Positions 23,563-31,006 of a stretch of 51,219 nucleotides of DNA are shown here, one piece after another. The DNA is from a virus. Position 1 is the first letter of the stretch. Every line of letters starts with the position of its first letter. Below the pieces are notes generated by a model that had not been told where the DNA came from, searched no databases, and saw only the letters and a program-made list of their open reading frames with translations. The translations under genes and the position numbers were made by a program. The stretch spans positions 1 through 51,219 of the IMG/VR virus record IMGVR_UViG_3300024964_000003; one strand, given 5' to 3'.

Positions 23563-25787
23563 GCGGCCGCCAGTTCTTCCTGAGCAGCAAACAAACCGTC
23601 CTGTTCATGCTTGCGGGCATCAGCAATGTTCTGGCATGCCAGCTCGTAATACGCTGGCTTGAGTTCGTTTCCAATGAACTTTCGGCCCATCTTCACAGCG
23701 CAATAGCCCTCGGAACCAATCCCGGTAAACGGGCTGTAAATCACATCGCCGGGGTTTGTCCACAGGTGGATGCAGCGCTCGATCACATCAAGCTGCAGGG
23801 GGCACATATGCTTGAGGTCTTTGTCGTCCCTGGCGGGCATCTTGTTCAGCGTGCGGCCCTGGTTGATGTCGTCCCAGATCGGTGATGCGTACTTCTGCCA
23901 CATCATCACGGGCAGGTCATCGCCATGGGTCACACGTGATTCAATCTCTCCGGGCTTGCGCATGGTCACAACGTAGTCAGGCAGGCCCATGCGGCTCATG
24001 GTGCTGTTTTCACGGATGGTCTTGTGTAGCAGGCCCAGAGCCTTGGTGCGCTGCATGGCGACTACCGGGTCTTTCCAGATGCACACTTCCGAGTGATAGA
24101 TGAACCCAACCTCTTGGAAGGCCCGGATCAGGTCACCGCGGAAGTCACGCAGGCCGATATAGCCTTGGCGCATCTTCGTGGTCGGCAGGTTCATGCAATG
24201 GAATGAGACATTGCGGCCTGGCTTGATGACGCGGAACAGTTCAGCGATCAGAAACTTGAGCTGGGCGACAAACTCTTCATCGCCGGAGCAATTTCCCATG
24301 TCGTAGTCGCTGTTGGAGTACACGAACAGATCAGCAAATGGGGGACTGAATACCGAGTAATCCACGCTGTTGTCAGGCATGCGGCGTGCCCACTTCACGC
24401 AGTCACCCATGTGCACCGTGAAGCCGTCACCGTTGTGGGTGGCCTCTTGGTATTCGTCCACAATGTTCTCTTGGCCGGCGAGTTCTTTGTTCATGATGTC
24501 CTTCATGTGTTCGATCATGTTTGCGCTCATTTCGTGATGAAGCAGCTCTTTGCGCTTGATGTTTTGGAGAATCTGGCCTTCGTTCTCGGCGGTGAAGATA
24601 TGCACTTGCACCTCACGCTTCTGGCCGAACCGATAGCAGCGGCGCACGGCCTGGTAGAACTTCTCGAATGAGTCATCCAGACCGACAAATGCCACGCGGG
24701 CGCAGTGTTGCCAGTTCATTCCGTACCCTGCGATGCGGGGTTTACTAGTCAGTTTGGTGATGTCGCCGTGGGCGAACCCCAGCAGGTTTTTTGTCTTGCT
24801 CTCGGGGCTGTCTGACCCTTGGACGTTCACACATCCCGGGATCAGAGACTTGATCAGCTCGGCCTCGTCATTCAGGTGGCACCAGATCAGCCACGGCTCG
24901 TCAGGCTCTGCGTTCACCACGGCGGCCAGAGCATGGCAACGCGCCTCGATGCTGTCTCGCTGGGCCTTGCGGCGCTCCAGCATGGTCATGGCTGGCCGGG
25001 AGAACAGTTCATCCCCAAGGGCTTCCGTCTGCACCACATGCTCGTGGTAGGTCAGGGCTGGAAGGTCGTAGCGGGAACCATCAAAGCCCAGATCGGCAGG
25101 GCTGCGCAGTACAACGGCCCAGGTTCCCATCCACTCCCAGAAACGTGACTGGCCCCAGCCCTTGAGTACCCATGTTCCGGTGTCGCCAGCATCATTGATG
25201 AAGTAGGTCGCCAGCATTTCGGTGCGAGTCATCACGCCCAGGAATTCACATTGATTGCCCAATTCCTCGAAGTCGTTGGGGCTTGGGGTAGCGGTGCAGC
25301 TCAAGCGATACGGGATGGACTGGCAGGCTTCGATGATGGCTGTACGTGTCTTTCCGTCGTGGCTTTTCAGGATGCTGGATTCATCCAGAACGATCCCGGC
25401 CAGCGAATTGAAGTCGATGGCATTGATGCGTTCGTAGTTTGTGATCCAAATGCCTGGTTCTGTTGGGGACTCACCAGCGGGGATGCGCTTGACTTCAATG
25501 CCAAAGGTCTGCCCCTGTTCAATGGTCTGCTCAGACACGGCCAATGGCGCGAGCACCACCACAATGCCGTTCGTGTGGTTTGCCACTTCGTCAGCCCATG
25601 AAAGTTGCATCAGGGTCTTGCCCAGGCCGGTATCAGCAAAGATGGCAGCGCGCCCACGGCGAACGGCCCAGCTCACGATTGCGTGCTGGAAGTCGAACAG
25701 GTGTTCATTCAGCGCGCCGGGTGCATGGCCGGTGGCAACTTCGACCCTGCGCTTGCTGTGCACAAATGATTCGTAGGCGTCCATCAC
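23559..25787 (-). CDS. SF2 helicase fused to DNA methyltransferase
   Basis: The 742-residue protein has an SNF2-like SF2 helicase half with ADTGLGKT (51-58), LDESS (134-138), SCTATPSPND (about 163-172) and a late RRCYRFGQKREVQVH motif VI. The C-terminal third is an amino-methyltransferase of the permuted beta order: SPPF (481-484) as motif IV and PFTGIGSEG (about 683-691) as motif I. It would combine DNA translocation with adenine-N6 or cytosine-N4 methylation, perhaps protecting phage DNA. No nuclease motif is visible. It overlaps both neighbours by four bases. Confidence 0.82.
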   Translation of the reverse strand: MMDAYESFVHSKRRVEVATGHAPGALNEHLFDFQHAIVSWAVRRGRAAIFADTGLGKTLMQLSWADEVANHTNGIVVVLAPLAVSEQTIEQGQTFGIEVKRIPAGESPTEPGIWITNYERINAIDFNSLAGIVLDESSILKSHDGKTRTAIIEACQSIPYRLSCTATPSPNDFEELGNQCEFLGVMTRTEMLATYFINDAGDTGTWVLKGWGQSRFWEWMGTWAVVLRSPADLGFDGSRYDLPALTYHEHVVQTEALGDELFSRPAMTMLERRKAQRDSIEARCHALAAVVNAEPDEPWLIWCHLNDEAELIKSLIPGCVNVQGSDSPESKTKNLLGFAHGDITKLTSKPRIAGYGMNWQHCARVAFVGLDDSFEKFYQAVRRCYRFGQKREVQVHIFTAENEGQILQNIKRKELLHHEMSANMIEHMKDIMNKELAGQENIVDEYQEATHNGDGFTVHMGDCVKWARRMPDNSVDYSVFSPPFADLFVYSNSDYDMGNCSGDEEFVAQLKFLIAELFRVIKPGRNVSFHCMNLPTTKMRQGYIGLRDFRGDLIRAFQEVGFIYHSEVCIWKDPVVAMQRTKALGLLHKTIRENSTMSRMGLPDYVVTMRKPGEIESRVTHGDDLPVMMWQKYASPIWDDINQGRTLNKMPARDDKDLKHMCPLQLDVIERCIHLWTNPGDVIYSPFTGIGSEGYCAVKMGRKFIGNELKPAYYELACQNIADARKHEQDGLFAAQEELAAA

Positions 25788-26068
25788 TGACTCCGTGCGT
25801 CCATTGGCCGACCAGCAATGCTCTGGGTCCGCGCATTGGCCTCAGCGCTCGGGATGGCAACGTTGAACGATGGCGAGCGGTTGCGCAGGGCATGGCGCAA
25901 TGCGCGCTCTGCTGGCGTCTCCAGAGCGGTCAGCGTGCGCATCTGCTTGGTTGTCTTCGGGCCGCGCTTCTTGAGTACGGCGCTGGGCTTGTCAATGCCT
26001 CTTGGTGGAACGCTGGCGAAAGCGTTGTTCTGTGAGCGTGGTGTGCCGTCTGGCCAGGTGGTGATCAT
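25784..26068 (-). CDS. Small basic protein upstream of helicase-methyltransferase (94 aa)
   Basis: Starts MITTWPDGTPRSQNNAFASV and is Arg/Pro/Ala rich (KKRGPKTTKQMRTLTALETP; RALRHALRNRSPSFN), low-complexity and likely disordered or DNA-binding. ATGA overlap with the helicase-methyltransferase gene implies coupled translation. Unknown function. Confidence 0.6.
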   Translation of the reverse strand: MITTWPDGTPRSQNNAFASVPPRGIDKPSAVLKKRGPKTTKQMRTLTALETPAERALRHALRNRSPSFNVAIPSAEANARTQSIAGRPMDARSQ

Positions 26069-26079
26069 GGTTGTTTCTT

Positions 26080-26901
26080 TTAGGGGGTTACAAGAGGTTC
26101 GTGCTTAGTTCCAGCCAGTTGGAACAAGTCAGGTTCGTTAGCGATGTACAAGGGGCTCAGATACCGCCCCCACGACATAACCGCCGATGCACCCAAGGCG
26201 CTTGCGTTGTTGATTGCGCTGCGTTGCAATGCCAGATTTGCGGCCAGCACGGAATCAGGTTCGCTATGCAGGCCGAAGCCTTGGAAGATGTAGCCGACTT
26301 GCCCGATAAACCCCATCTGGCGCAGCTTCATTGCGCTGCAATACATCAGGTTTTCCAGATGGTTCGCAGAGAATGCGCAGCCGTTCAGGTTTGGCTTTGT
26401 CGGGCGAATCGATGGGTAAACGTCGATGCTGATAACGTCGAATGCGTTGATGCTTGTCAACTTGAAGCGCGGGTCAAGGATCACATCAGGCAAGATCGTT
26501 ACGATGGTCTGTAGACCAGCTTGATGGGCCATTGCAGCGCCTTGCAATACAAGTGCCTCGTCCTTGCCTATCTCGATGCCGTTAGGCGTCCAAAACAACT
26601 CGTCGTACAGGTAGACATGCGTGAAATTAGGGTACTTCCGAGCCTCAACGATCAGCGTAGGAAAGTTGTCAATCGTCTGCTGAGACTTACCGCCAATCCA
26701 CAGAATGACGTTTCCACCCAATGCGGCCTGACGCGCCACGGACTTGACAGGATCTGACTCGATGATTGGCTGAATCTGCGAGTCGTAACCAGCAGCGGAG
26801 ACAACAGAGTCGGTCGGCTGGAGCAATACGTTCAGCGGCTTGGCCTGCCCGCTGCAGCCTGATAGCGCCATGGCCAGGGCCAATGCAGTCAGGCGGATCA
26901 T
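26080..26901 (-). CDS. Phage-encoded lipoprotein with TIM-barrel-like body
   Basis: The 273-residue protein opens with a type-II signal peptide, MIRLTALALAMALSGC, with the lipidated Cys at 16. The mature part has an alternating beta/alpha pattern (NVILWIGGK, THVYLYDELFWTPNGIEIG, LQTIVTILPDV, FDVISIDVYPS, QVGYIFQGFG, ASAVMSWGRY) that looks like a glycoside-hydrolase-type barrel. Acidic residues follow strands, for example YDELFW. It is embedded in the early operon, overlapping its neighbour, which is an unusual place for an exported protein. Surface modification or superinfection exclusion is possible, but unproven. Confidence 0.65.
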   Translation of the reverse strand: MIRLTALALAMALSGCSGQAKPLNVLLQPTDSVVSAAGYDSQIQPIIESDPVKSVARQAALGGNVILWIGGKSQQTIDNFPTLIVEARKYPNFTHVYLYDELFWTPNGIEIGKDEALVLQGAAMAHQAGLQTIVTILPDVILDPRFKLTSINAFDVISIDVYPSIRPTKPNLNGCAFSANHLENLMYCSAMKLRQMGFIGQVGYIFQGFGLHSEPDSVLAANLALQRSAINNASALGASAVMSWGRYLSPLYIANEPDLFQLAGTKHEPLVTP

Positions 26902-27233
26902 GCTGCGCCCCGATTCAGGGCCTCAATAAGGCCTTTCCCAAAGAAGCGGTCGTGTTTAACCTTCGCATCATCAGCAAGCATCGACGTATAGGTTTTTCCA
27001 TGCACCATCAGGTACACGTAGTCACGCAGAGCACCGGCCACATCGGTTCCGTTGTCAACGACCAGGCGGCGGAAGGCTATATCCGTGTCTGGGTCTACCT
27101 TGGTCTTCAGCTCGGAAATAAGGGTGCCGGTTGGGCCTACTACACCCGTGCGTGCGAACACCACGCGCGCTTGGTTGTCTTGTTCTGGCATGGTGATTTG
27201 GTCCTGTGGATCGAAATACAGCGGGGGAAGCAT
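26898..27233 (-). CDS. Early protein of unknown function (111 aa; internal start possible)
   Basis: The first ATG directly follows the previous stop (TAAATG). A second in-frame start at 27191 (MPEQDNQARVVFARTGVVGP) has AGGA ten bases upstream and may be the real one. The protein has a small alpha/beta pattern (RRLVVDNGTDVAGALRDYVY; HDRFFGKGLIEALNRG). It overlaps the lipoprotein start. No family recognised. Confidence 0.55.
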   Translation of the reverse strand: MLPPLYFDPQDQITMPEQDNQARVVFARTGVVGPTGTLISELKTKVDPDTDIAFRRLVVDNGTDVAGALRDYVYLMVHGKTYTSMLADDAKVKHDRFFGKGLIEALNRGAA

Positions 27234-27407
27234 TTAGGCGGCTACGGGTTGCGCGTGCGCTTTGTATGCAGCTTCAAAGGCGATGCTGGCTATGCCGGTG
27301 AAGTGGTTCGCCTGTTCCAGTGGTTCGCCACGGTGTGCAGCGCCCTTGGCGAGTTCGCAGACTTCGTTGATGGACAGGTGGTCCAGGGGGCGGATGGGGG
27401 CGTCCAT
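27234..27407 (-). CDS. Small early protein (57 aa)
   Basis: An ATG at 27407, three bases after the preceding TAA, opens a 57-codon frame reading MDAPIRPLDHLSINEVCELA, then KGAAHRGEPLEQANHFTGIA and a short tail, and ending in TAA directly before the next ATG. It fills an otherwise unexplained gap in a tightly packed operon. Predicted helical; function unknown. Confidence 0.55.
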   Translation of the reverse strand: MDAPIRPLDHLSINEVCELAKGAAHRGEPLEQANHFTGIASIAFEAAYKAHAQPVAA

Positions 27408-27410
27408 GGG

Positions 27411-28073
27411 TTAGATCCCTACTTGAAGGAGATAAGCAGCGCGCGCTTGCACGGCTTGTTGTTCGGTAGCGTGGAGACCGAGGTGTTTCCGTCCATACTT
27501 CGCAAGCCATCCACGTTCGAGACCTGGGTAGAGGAACCAGACTCCGGTGTTCGCAGCCTTGTGACGCTCGCGTTTTGTTATCGCCTCGCGGTTGTTTTCC
27601 GTACTAAGCTGGATGTGGACGTTGCCCATGGCGTAAGCACCGGAATCGTTCAGGCGCGACATCACATAGTTGCCAATCCCTCGCCCGCGTTGGTCCAGTT
27701 TTCCGCTTGTTTGCCAAATGGAAAGCCAGTCTTTAAAACTCAGATCCCAATCGACATCGCGGTTCTTTGCGTTGTGCTTTTGCGCTCTATATGCGGTCAA
27801 GAGGCCAGACTGGCGATGCATAGCCATCTCTGTGTGTGGGATACCCCACTTCACCAAAGAGCGCAGATTCTTTGCATTGGCTTTGTCAGACTTCTTTGCG
27901 GAAGTTGTTTTATGTTTCCCGCCGTCATTACAGGAGACGCCAAGCTTCTTGATGCACTGCTGCACGTACTGGCGAGAGCAACCGAAGTGCAAGCCAATGC
28001 TGTGCAACGTCAGGCCTTGCTGGAACATATCGGCCATCTTTTCGTAGCGACCAGGATTGCGCGGTCCGGTCAC
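27411..28073 (-). CDS. HTH protein with HNH/homing endonuclease-like core
   Basis: The 220-residue frame starts at a GTG right after the cro-like stop (AAGGTGG upstream); an ATG 12 codons in is an alternative. The N-terminus is a helix-turn-helix (MADMFQQGLTLHSIGLHFGC, then SRQYVQQCIKKLGV). The C-terminal part has GRGIGNYVMSRLNDSGAYAM, GNVHIQLSTENNREA, a pattern seen in phage HNH-like homing proteins that carry AP2/HTH modules. It splits the cro-like gene from the rest of the operon, consistent with a free-standing mobile insertion. Confidence 0.55.
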   Translation of the reverse strand: MTGPRNPGRYEKMADMFQQGLTLHSIGLHFGCSRQYVQQCIKKLGVSCNDGGKHKTTSAKKSDKANAKNLRSLVKWGIPHTEMAMHRQSGLLTAYRAQKHNAKNRDVDWDLSFKDWLSIWQTSGKLDQRGRGIGNYVMSRLNDSGAYAMGNVHIQLSTENNREAITKRERHKAANTGVWFLYPGLERGWLAKYGRKHLGLHATEQQAVQARAAYLLQVGI

Positions 28074-28286
28074 TTACGCCACCTTCACTTGTGCTTGTGC
28101 GTCATCCGGAAGAGCACCACTGTCATAGGCATCCTTCAATGCCCGGTATGTCTTGGACATGACGTCAGCCACGTCCCCACGCTCAATCTTGCTGATCGTT
28201 GGCTGCGGAATACCCGTCAGTTCCTCGATCTGTTTCTGAGTGAATTTCCGCTCCTTGAGCGCTAAAACGTAGTCTTTGGCTTCCAT
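28074..28286 (-). CDS. Cro-like regulator (XRE helix-turn-helix)
   Basis: A 70-residue DNA-binding protein. FTQKQIEELTGIPQPTISKI is an XRE-type helix-turn-helix and is followed by ERGDVADVMSKTYRALKDA. It is the first gene of the leftward early operon and diverges from a larger repressor with a similar recognition helix (QPTISKIERGD versus QPDISKIERGD). That makes a lambda-style CI/Cro switch likely. Repeats of a 12-base motif lie in its promoter. Confidence 0.8.
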   Translation of the reverse strand: MEAKDYVLALKERKFTQKQIEELTGIPQPTISKIERGDVADVMSKTYRALKDAYDSGALPDDAQAQVKVA

Positions 28287-28291
28287 TTGTA

Positions 28292-28334
28292 TATTCCTTT
28301 ACGACTATTCTAGCAGTCCCAAAAGAATATGCAA
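28292..28334 (-). promoter_or_regulatory. Leftward early promoter with two operator-like repeats
   Basis: On the minus strand TTGCAT (28334-28329), 16 bases, TAGAAT (28312-28307) is a good sigma-70 promoter for the cro-like operon. TATTCTTTTGGG occupies 28329-28318 on the minus strand, inside the spacer, and TATTCCTTTACG is on the plus strand at 28292-28303. The same 12-mer family recurs at 29987-30021. A weak opposing promoter for the repressor may use TTTACG and AAGAAT. Confidence 0.65.
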
Positions 28335-28352
28335 GTGCGATTAAATGCACCG

Positions 28353-28865
28353 ATGGAAACATTGGCGAGCAGAGTGAAGCAAAGACGCGAAGAGCTTGGG
28401 TTGACCCAAACTCAGGTGGCGAAGCGCTCTGGCTTAAAACAACCAGACATCTCCAAGATCGAGCGCGGGGACATTAAGAAAACTACGGAACTACTCGGTC
28501 TATCCAGAGCACTTGAATGCGCTGCGGAGTGGTTGGAGTCAGGCGCCGAGCCCAAAGAAATTGGCAAGGCTGCGGCCGGAACATCGTTCTCACCGCCTGT
28601 TAACACGCACCAATTCACCGAGCGCAGAGCCGTCTACCGGGTGGTATCGCTGGAAGCCGCTGTCGAAGGGTTGGCCCGCCACTTTGAATCTGTGGACGGG
28701 TACGACAAGGCCACCGCCATATCGCTACTCAGCACGTTAGCCAATAGCCCTGACATGCACGCCGTTGTGGCGGCCGGGTTGAAAACTCTGAAACCACAGG
28801 TGCGCGGCTCCCCGTCAAAACAGGGGACGCCCGCGCAGACCCCACATGATTCCAGGGCAGCTTGA
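28353..28865 (+). CDS. CI-like repressor (XRE helix-turn-helix, no protease domain)
   Basis: METLASRVKQRREELGLTQT at 28353 is preferred; an ATG at 28329 exists but lies inside the operator. The helix-turn-helix (LTQTQVAKRSGLKQPDISKI) covers about 17-50. The remaining 120 residues are Ala-rich and helical with a basic, Pro/Ser-rich tail. No S24/LexA autoprotease Ser-Lys pair or Ala-Gly cleavage context is visible, so induction may not depend on RecA-stimulated self-cleavage. It diverges from the cro-like gene and leads the lysogenic cassette. Confidence 0.75.
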   Translation: METLASRVKQRREELGLTQTQVAKRSGLKQPDISKIERGDIKKTTELLGLSRALECAAEWLESGAEPKEIGKAAAGTSFSPPVNTHQFTERRAVYRVVSLEAAVEGLARHFESVDGYDKATAISLLSTLANSPDMHAVVAAGLKTLKPQVRGSPSKQGTPAQTPHDSRAA

Positions 28866-28962
28866 GCTGTTCACGGCATCCGTTTTCTGTTTCCAGAGCT
28901 ACAAAAACAGCCGGGCGAAAGTCGTTTGGAAATGTTCATGAAGTTGGTTAAAGGGAGGAATG

Positions 28963-29145
28963 ATGCAGAAACCAACAATCGTAGCGGCGGCACTTCTGGT
29001 GGTGCTCATCGCATGGATGCTTAGATGGGAACCTATTGCCCTATCAGGTGGCAATCTGGCTTTGCTGGATAGATGGACTGGCACTGTCCGTGTCATCAGT
29101 TCCGGATCGTGGCGGATCATTGAAGACGCAAAGCAACCACAGTGA
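28963..29145 (+). CDS. Small single-span membrane protein (60 aa)
   Basis: GGAGG four bases upstream selects the second of two adjacent ATG codons. The product MQKPTIVAAALLVVLIAWML has an N-terminal membrane anchor, then a 40-residue domain (SGGNLALLDRWTGTVRVISS). It is in the repressor transcript, so it is likely made in lysogens. Superinfection exclusion or immunity-related function is possible; no homologue family recognised. Confidence 0.55.
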   Translation: MQKPTIVAAALLVVLIAWMLRWEPIALSGGNLALLDRWTGTVRVISSGSWRIIEDAKQPQ

Positions 29146-29414
29146 GATCAGCTCTCATATTCATAGCTGCCTGCGCAGTGTTAACGGTGGCGGAGGCCAG
29201 AATTCACCGGGATTCGACAGTTCGGCATGCCTTCGTGAAGCAGCAGGCATGCCCTTCTACCGGGCGGCACCGGCTGCCCTGCCCGGGGTGGCAGATAGAT
29301 CATGTGCAGCCACTCAAATGCAATGGCCCCGATGCAACATGGAACCTGCAGTGGTTGACCATTGAGGACCACAAGGCGAAGACTAGGCGCGAAGCCAAGG
29401 AGTGCAGGAAATGA
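29142..29414 (+). CDS. Exported HNH endonuclease-like protein
   Basis: GTG start overlapping the preceding stop (GTGA). The N-terminus MRSALIFIAACAVLTVAEAR is a signal peptide or membrane anchor. The rest is an HNH core: QIDHVQPLKCNGPDATWNLQ with His54, Asn68 and His77, ending in HKAKTRREAKECRK. An HNH nuclease directed to the periplasm within a lysogen-expressed cassette is unusual and suggests attack on incoming DNA. The signal is predicted by eye only. Confidence 0.65.
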   Translation: MRSALIFIAACAVLTVAEARIHRDSTVRHAFVKQQACPSTGRHRLPCPGWQIDHVQPLKCNGPDATWNLQWLTIEDHKAKTRREAKECRK

Positions 29415-29632
29415 CAGGGATACTCGGCGGGTTGCTTACTCAGCCAAAGCGGCTTTTGTGTCTGCGTTGCAAGACGAATATGGAGGAAGTACCTGGCGTA
29501 TGGAAGCTCGATGAAGTTGCGCGCGGCTTCGGAGAACCTGCAAAGATGTACCCCACTGGGACGATATACACCGTTGGCCTGTATCGGTGCAGAAGTTGCG
29601 GCTTCATTGAAATGAATGACAAGGACTTGTGA
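29411..29632 (+). CDS. Small zinc-ribbon protein (73 aa)
   Basis: The start (29411, AGGA upstream, ATGA overlap) gives MTGILGGLLTQPKRLLCLRC. Two Cys pairs, CLRC near residue 20 and CRSC near 62, frame a beta-rich section (TGTIYTVGLYRCRSCGFIEM), a zinc-ribbon arrangement. Part of the lysogenic cassette; function unknown. Confidence 0.55.
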   Translation: MTGILGGLLTQPKRLLCLRCKTNMEEVPGVWKLDEVARGFGEPAKMYPTGTIYTVGLYRCRSCGFIEMNDKDL

Positions 29633-29904
29633 TGGGACTGCACAAAGGACAAATGCCAGAACAATGGAAAGGCCCACCAGTTGACCACGGTGGCGAGCCG
29701 CCTGACAATACAAGCATGGAAGCCCGTCTAGCAAGAATCGAAGCGATCATTCCAACGCTGGCCACAAAAGCCGATGTTGCTGATTTGCGCACTGACATGC
29801 ACAAGGAATTCAACGCTCAAACATGGAAGTTTGTGACCTGGATGACCGGCATTTGCACCGCACTGATCGGCGCCACCTACTTCATAGCCACCCACGTTAA
29901 GTAG
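29632..29904 (+). CDS. Coiled-coil protein with C-terminal membrane anchor (90 aa)
   Basis: MGLHKGQMPEQWKGPPVDHG is hydrophilic, then a coiled-coil (MEARLARIEAIIPTLATKAD, DVADLRTDMHKEF), then a membrane span (WMTGICTALIGATYFIATHV) at the end. The start shares one base with the preceding stop (TGATG) and AAGGA is upstream. This topology, cytoplasmic coiled coil and C-terminal anchor, occurs in phage exclusion-type proteins, but no specific match is claimed. It closes the cassette. Confidence 0.6.
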   Translation: MGLHKGQMPEQWKGPPVDHGGEPPDNTSMEARLARIEAIIPTLATKADVADLRTDMHKEFNAQTWKFVTWMTGICTALIGATYFIATHVK

Positions 29905-29921
29905 GCCTGCTATACCCCACC

Positions 29922-29946
29922 AAACCCGCCAAGTGCGGGTTTTTTG
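29922..29946 (+). terminator. Intrinsic terminator of repressor cassette
   Basis: ACCCGC-CAAGT-GCGGGT followed by six T residues on the plus strand. It separates the repressor transcript from the rightward early promoter about 60 bases on. Confidence 0.88.
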
Positions 29947-29970
29947 TTGCGCTTTTTCAAGCCGTTGGAA

Positions 29971-30027
29971 ATATTTTACGCTTCAATATTCTTTTACGCT
30001 TGACTTGTGTATTCCTTTGGGCATAAT
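29971..30027 (+). promoter_or_regulatory. Rightward early promoter with operator repeats
   Basis: TTGACT (30000-30005), 16 bases, CATAAT (30022-30027) is a strong sigma-70 promoter. TATTCCTTTGGG fills 30010-30021 in the spacer; TATTCTTTTACG lies at 29987-29998 just upstream; a shortened copy TATTTTACG lies at 29972-29980. These match the motif of the divergent 28.3-kb promoter, so one repressor may control both. Confidence 0.7.
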
Positions 30028-30328
30028 TGAGGCAATCGCCCAAACCGCGAAACGAGCTGCCAAGCGATACGAAGGCAGTAAGCCCAACAGGATGCAGAGG
30101 GCGCTCTAGGTCAATGACCGGTGTGGTTTGTAGCGAGTGAGAGGGTAGATAGGTGTGGCGGCGCTGATTGGTAGCGCGGCAAGAAGGTGACGACACATCG
30201 GCGGCGCGGCCAGCTAAGTCGATTGACACCACCGTCTTGTGCATGTGACGACGTAGCAGGTACTCAAGCCCTGCCCACACCTACCTGCCCTCTCAAGGTG
30301 AGTTTTATCAACCAACTGGAGAGTGTGA
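30028..30328 (+). other. Untranslated leader of rightward early operon
   Basis: About 300 bases between promoter and first gene with no believable reading frame. Local complementarities such as TGCCAAGCG..GAAGGCA at about 30059-30079 and GCGCTGATTGGTAGCGC near 30163 suggest structured RNA, possibly an antitermination or stability leader. No known riboswitch recognised. Confidence 0.4.
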
Positions 30329-30583
30329 ATGAAGGCAAGTAGCAAGTTGAATTTGGCGGCAATGGCGGGCTTGATGGCTGCTGGCCTAGGTGCTGTCGGT
30401 GCTGAAGCAGCGCGGGCATCTCAATTCGTGTTTCGCGGATACGGCAAGTTCGCCAATGACAACGCATCGCGCTCCGTGAAGCGCTACCCGTCCATGGTTG
30501 TCAGCAGCCCAGCAGAAATCGCTGAATGGAACCGCAACGTGCGGACGCGCCAGGTTCTGCGCCATCAAGCCAGCCACGAATAA
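30329..30583 (+). CDS. Small exported or membrane protein (84 aa), first gene of operon
   Basis: A good ribosome site (GGAGAG, six-base spacing) precedes MKASSKLNLAAMAGLMAAGL. The first 30 residues form a Lys-Ser start and Ala/Gly/Leu-rich hydrophobic stretch, either a signal peptide ending near AEAARA or an anchor. The mature part is basic (RYPSMVVSSPAEIAEWNRNV). As first gene of the rightward operon it would appear immediately after infection. Function unknown. Confidence 0.65.
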   Translation: MKASSKLNLAAMAGLMAAGLGAVGAEAARASQFVFRGYGKFANDNASRSVKRYPSMVVSSPAEIAEWNRNVRTRQVLRHQASHE

Positions 30584-30784
30584 CCAACCCTGATGCCTTG
30601 CGTGCAGGGCATTGGAGTCTGCTTTCAAAAGAGAGCAGTGAAGAGAGCGATTGAGAGAAGGTGGAGCAGTGGCGAGACCGCTTGCGGAGAGGTCGGATTG
30701 ATACAGCCAAGTCAGTTCGAACGATATGCCAAGGCAGGCTCAGCCTTCCCTCAATCGCTCAAGTGTCAACAACTGGGAGAGCAA

Positions 30785-31006
30785 ATGGATGAAATCACAA
30801 AGGGACTGCTGGCCGCCTGCCGGGCCGCCCTTCCCCACTTCCCGAGCAGCCGGTCAAAGGTCGGGCACCAGCTGCGTGCCGCGATTGCAATGGCTGAGCT
30901 GGGCCACGTGCCGCGCCGGCCGCTGGAAGAGCGACTGCAGCGTGAAGCTGATGCGGTTGGTGCTGGGCTGGATGCGGAATCCATTGAGCAAGGGGAACCA
31001 GCATGA
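30785..31006 (+). CDS. Small early protein (73 aa), unknown
   Basis: GGGAGAG seven bases upstream supports MDEITKGLLAACRAALPHFP at 30785 over the longer frame from 30593. Helical, charged protein (HQLRAAIAMAELGHVPRRPL; EERLQREADAVGAG). The stop overlaps the next ATG. The 200 bases before it hold no convincing gene. Confidence 0.55.
   Translation: MDEITKGLLAACRAALPHFPSSRSKVGHQLRAAIAMAELGHVPRRPLEERLQREADAVGAGLDAESIEQGEPA

Noticed and set aside
26766-28265. 499-codon plus-strand frame
   Set aside because: Antisense to several coupled minus-strand genes including the cro-like gene and lipoprotein; composition typical of a shadow frame.
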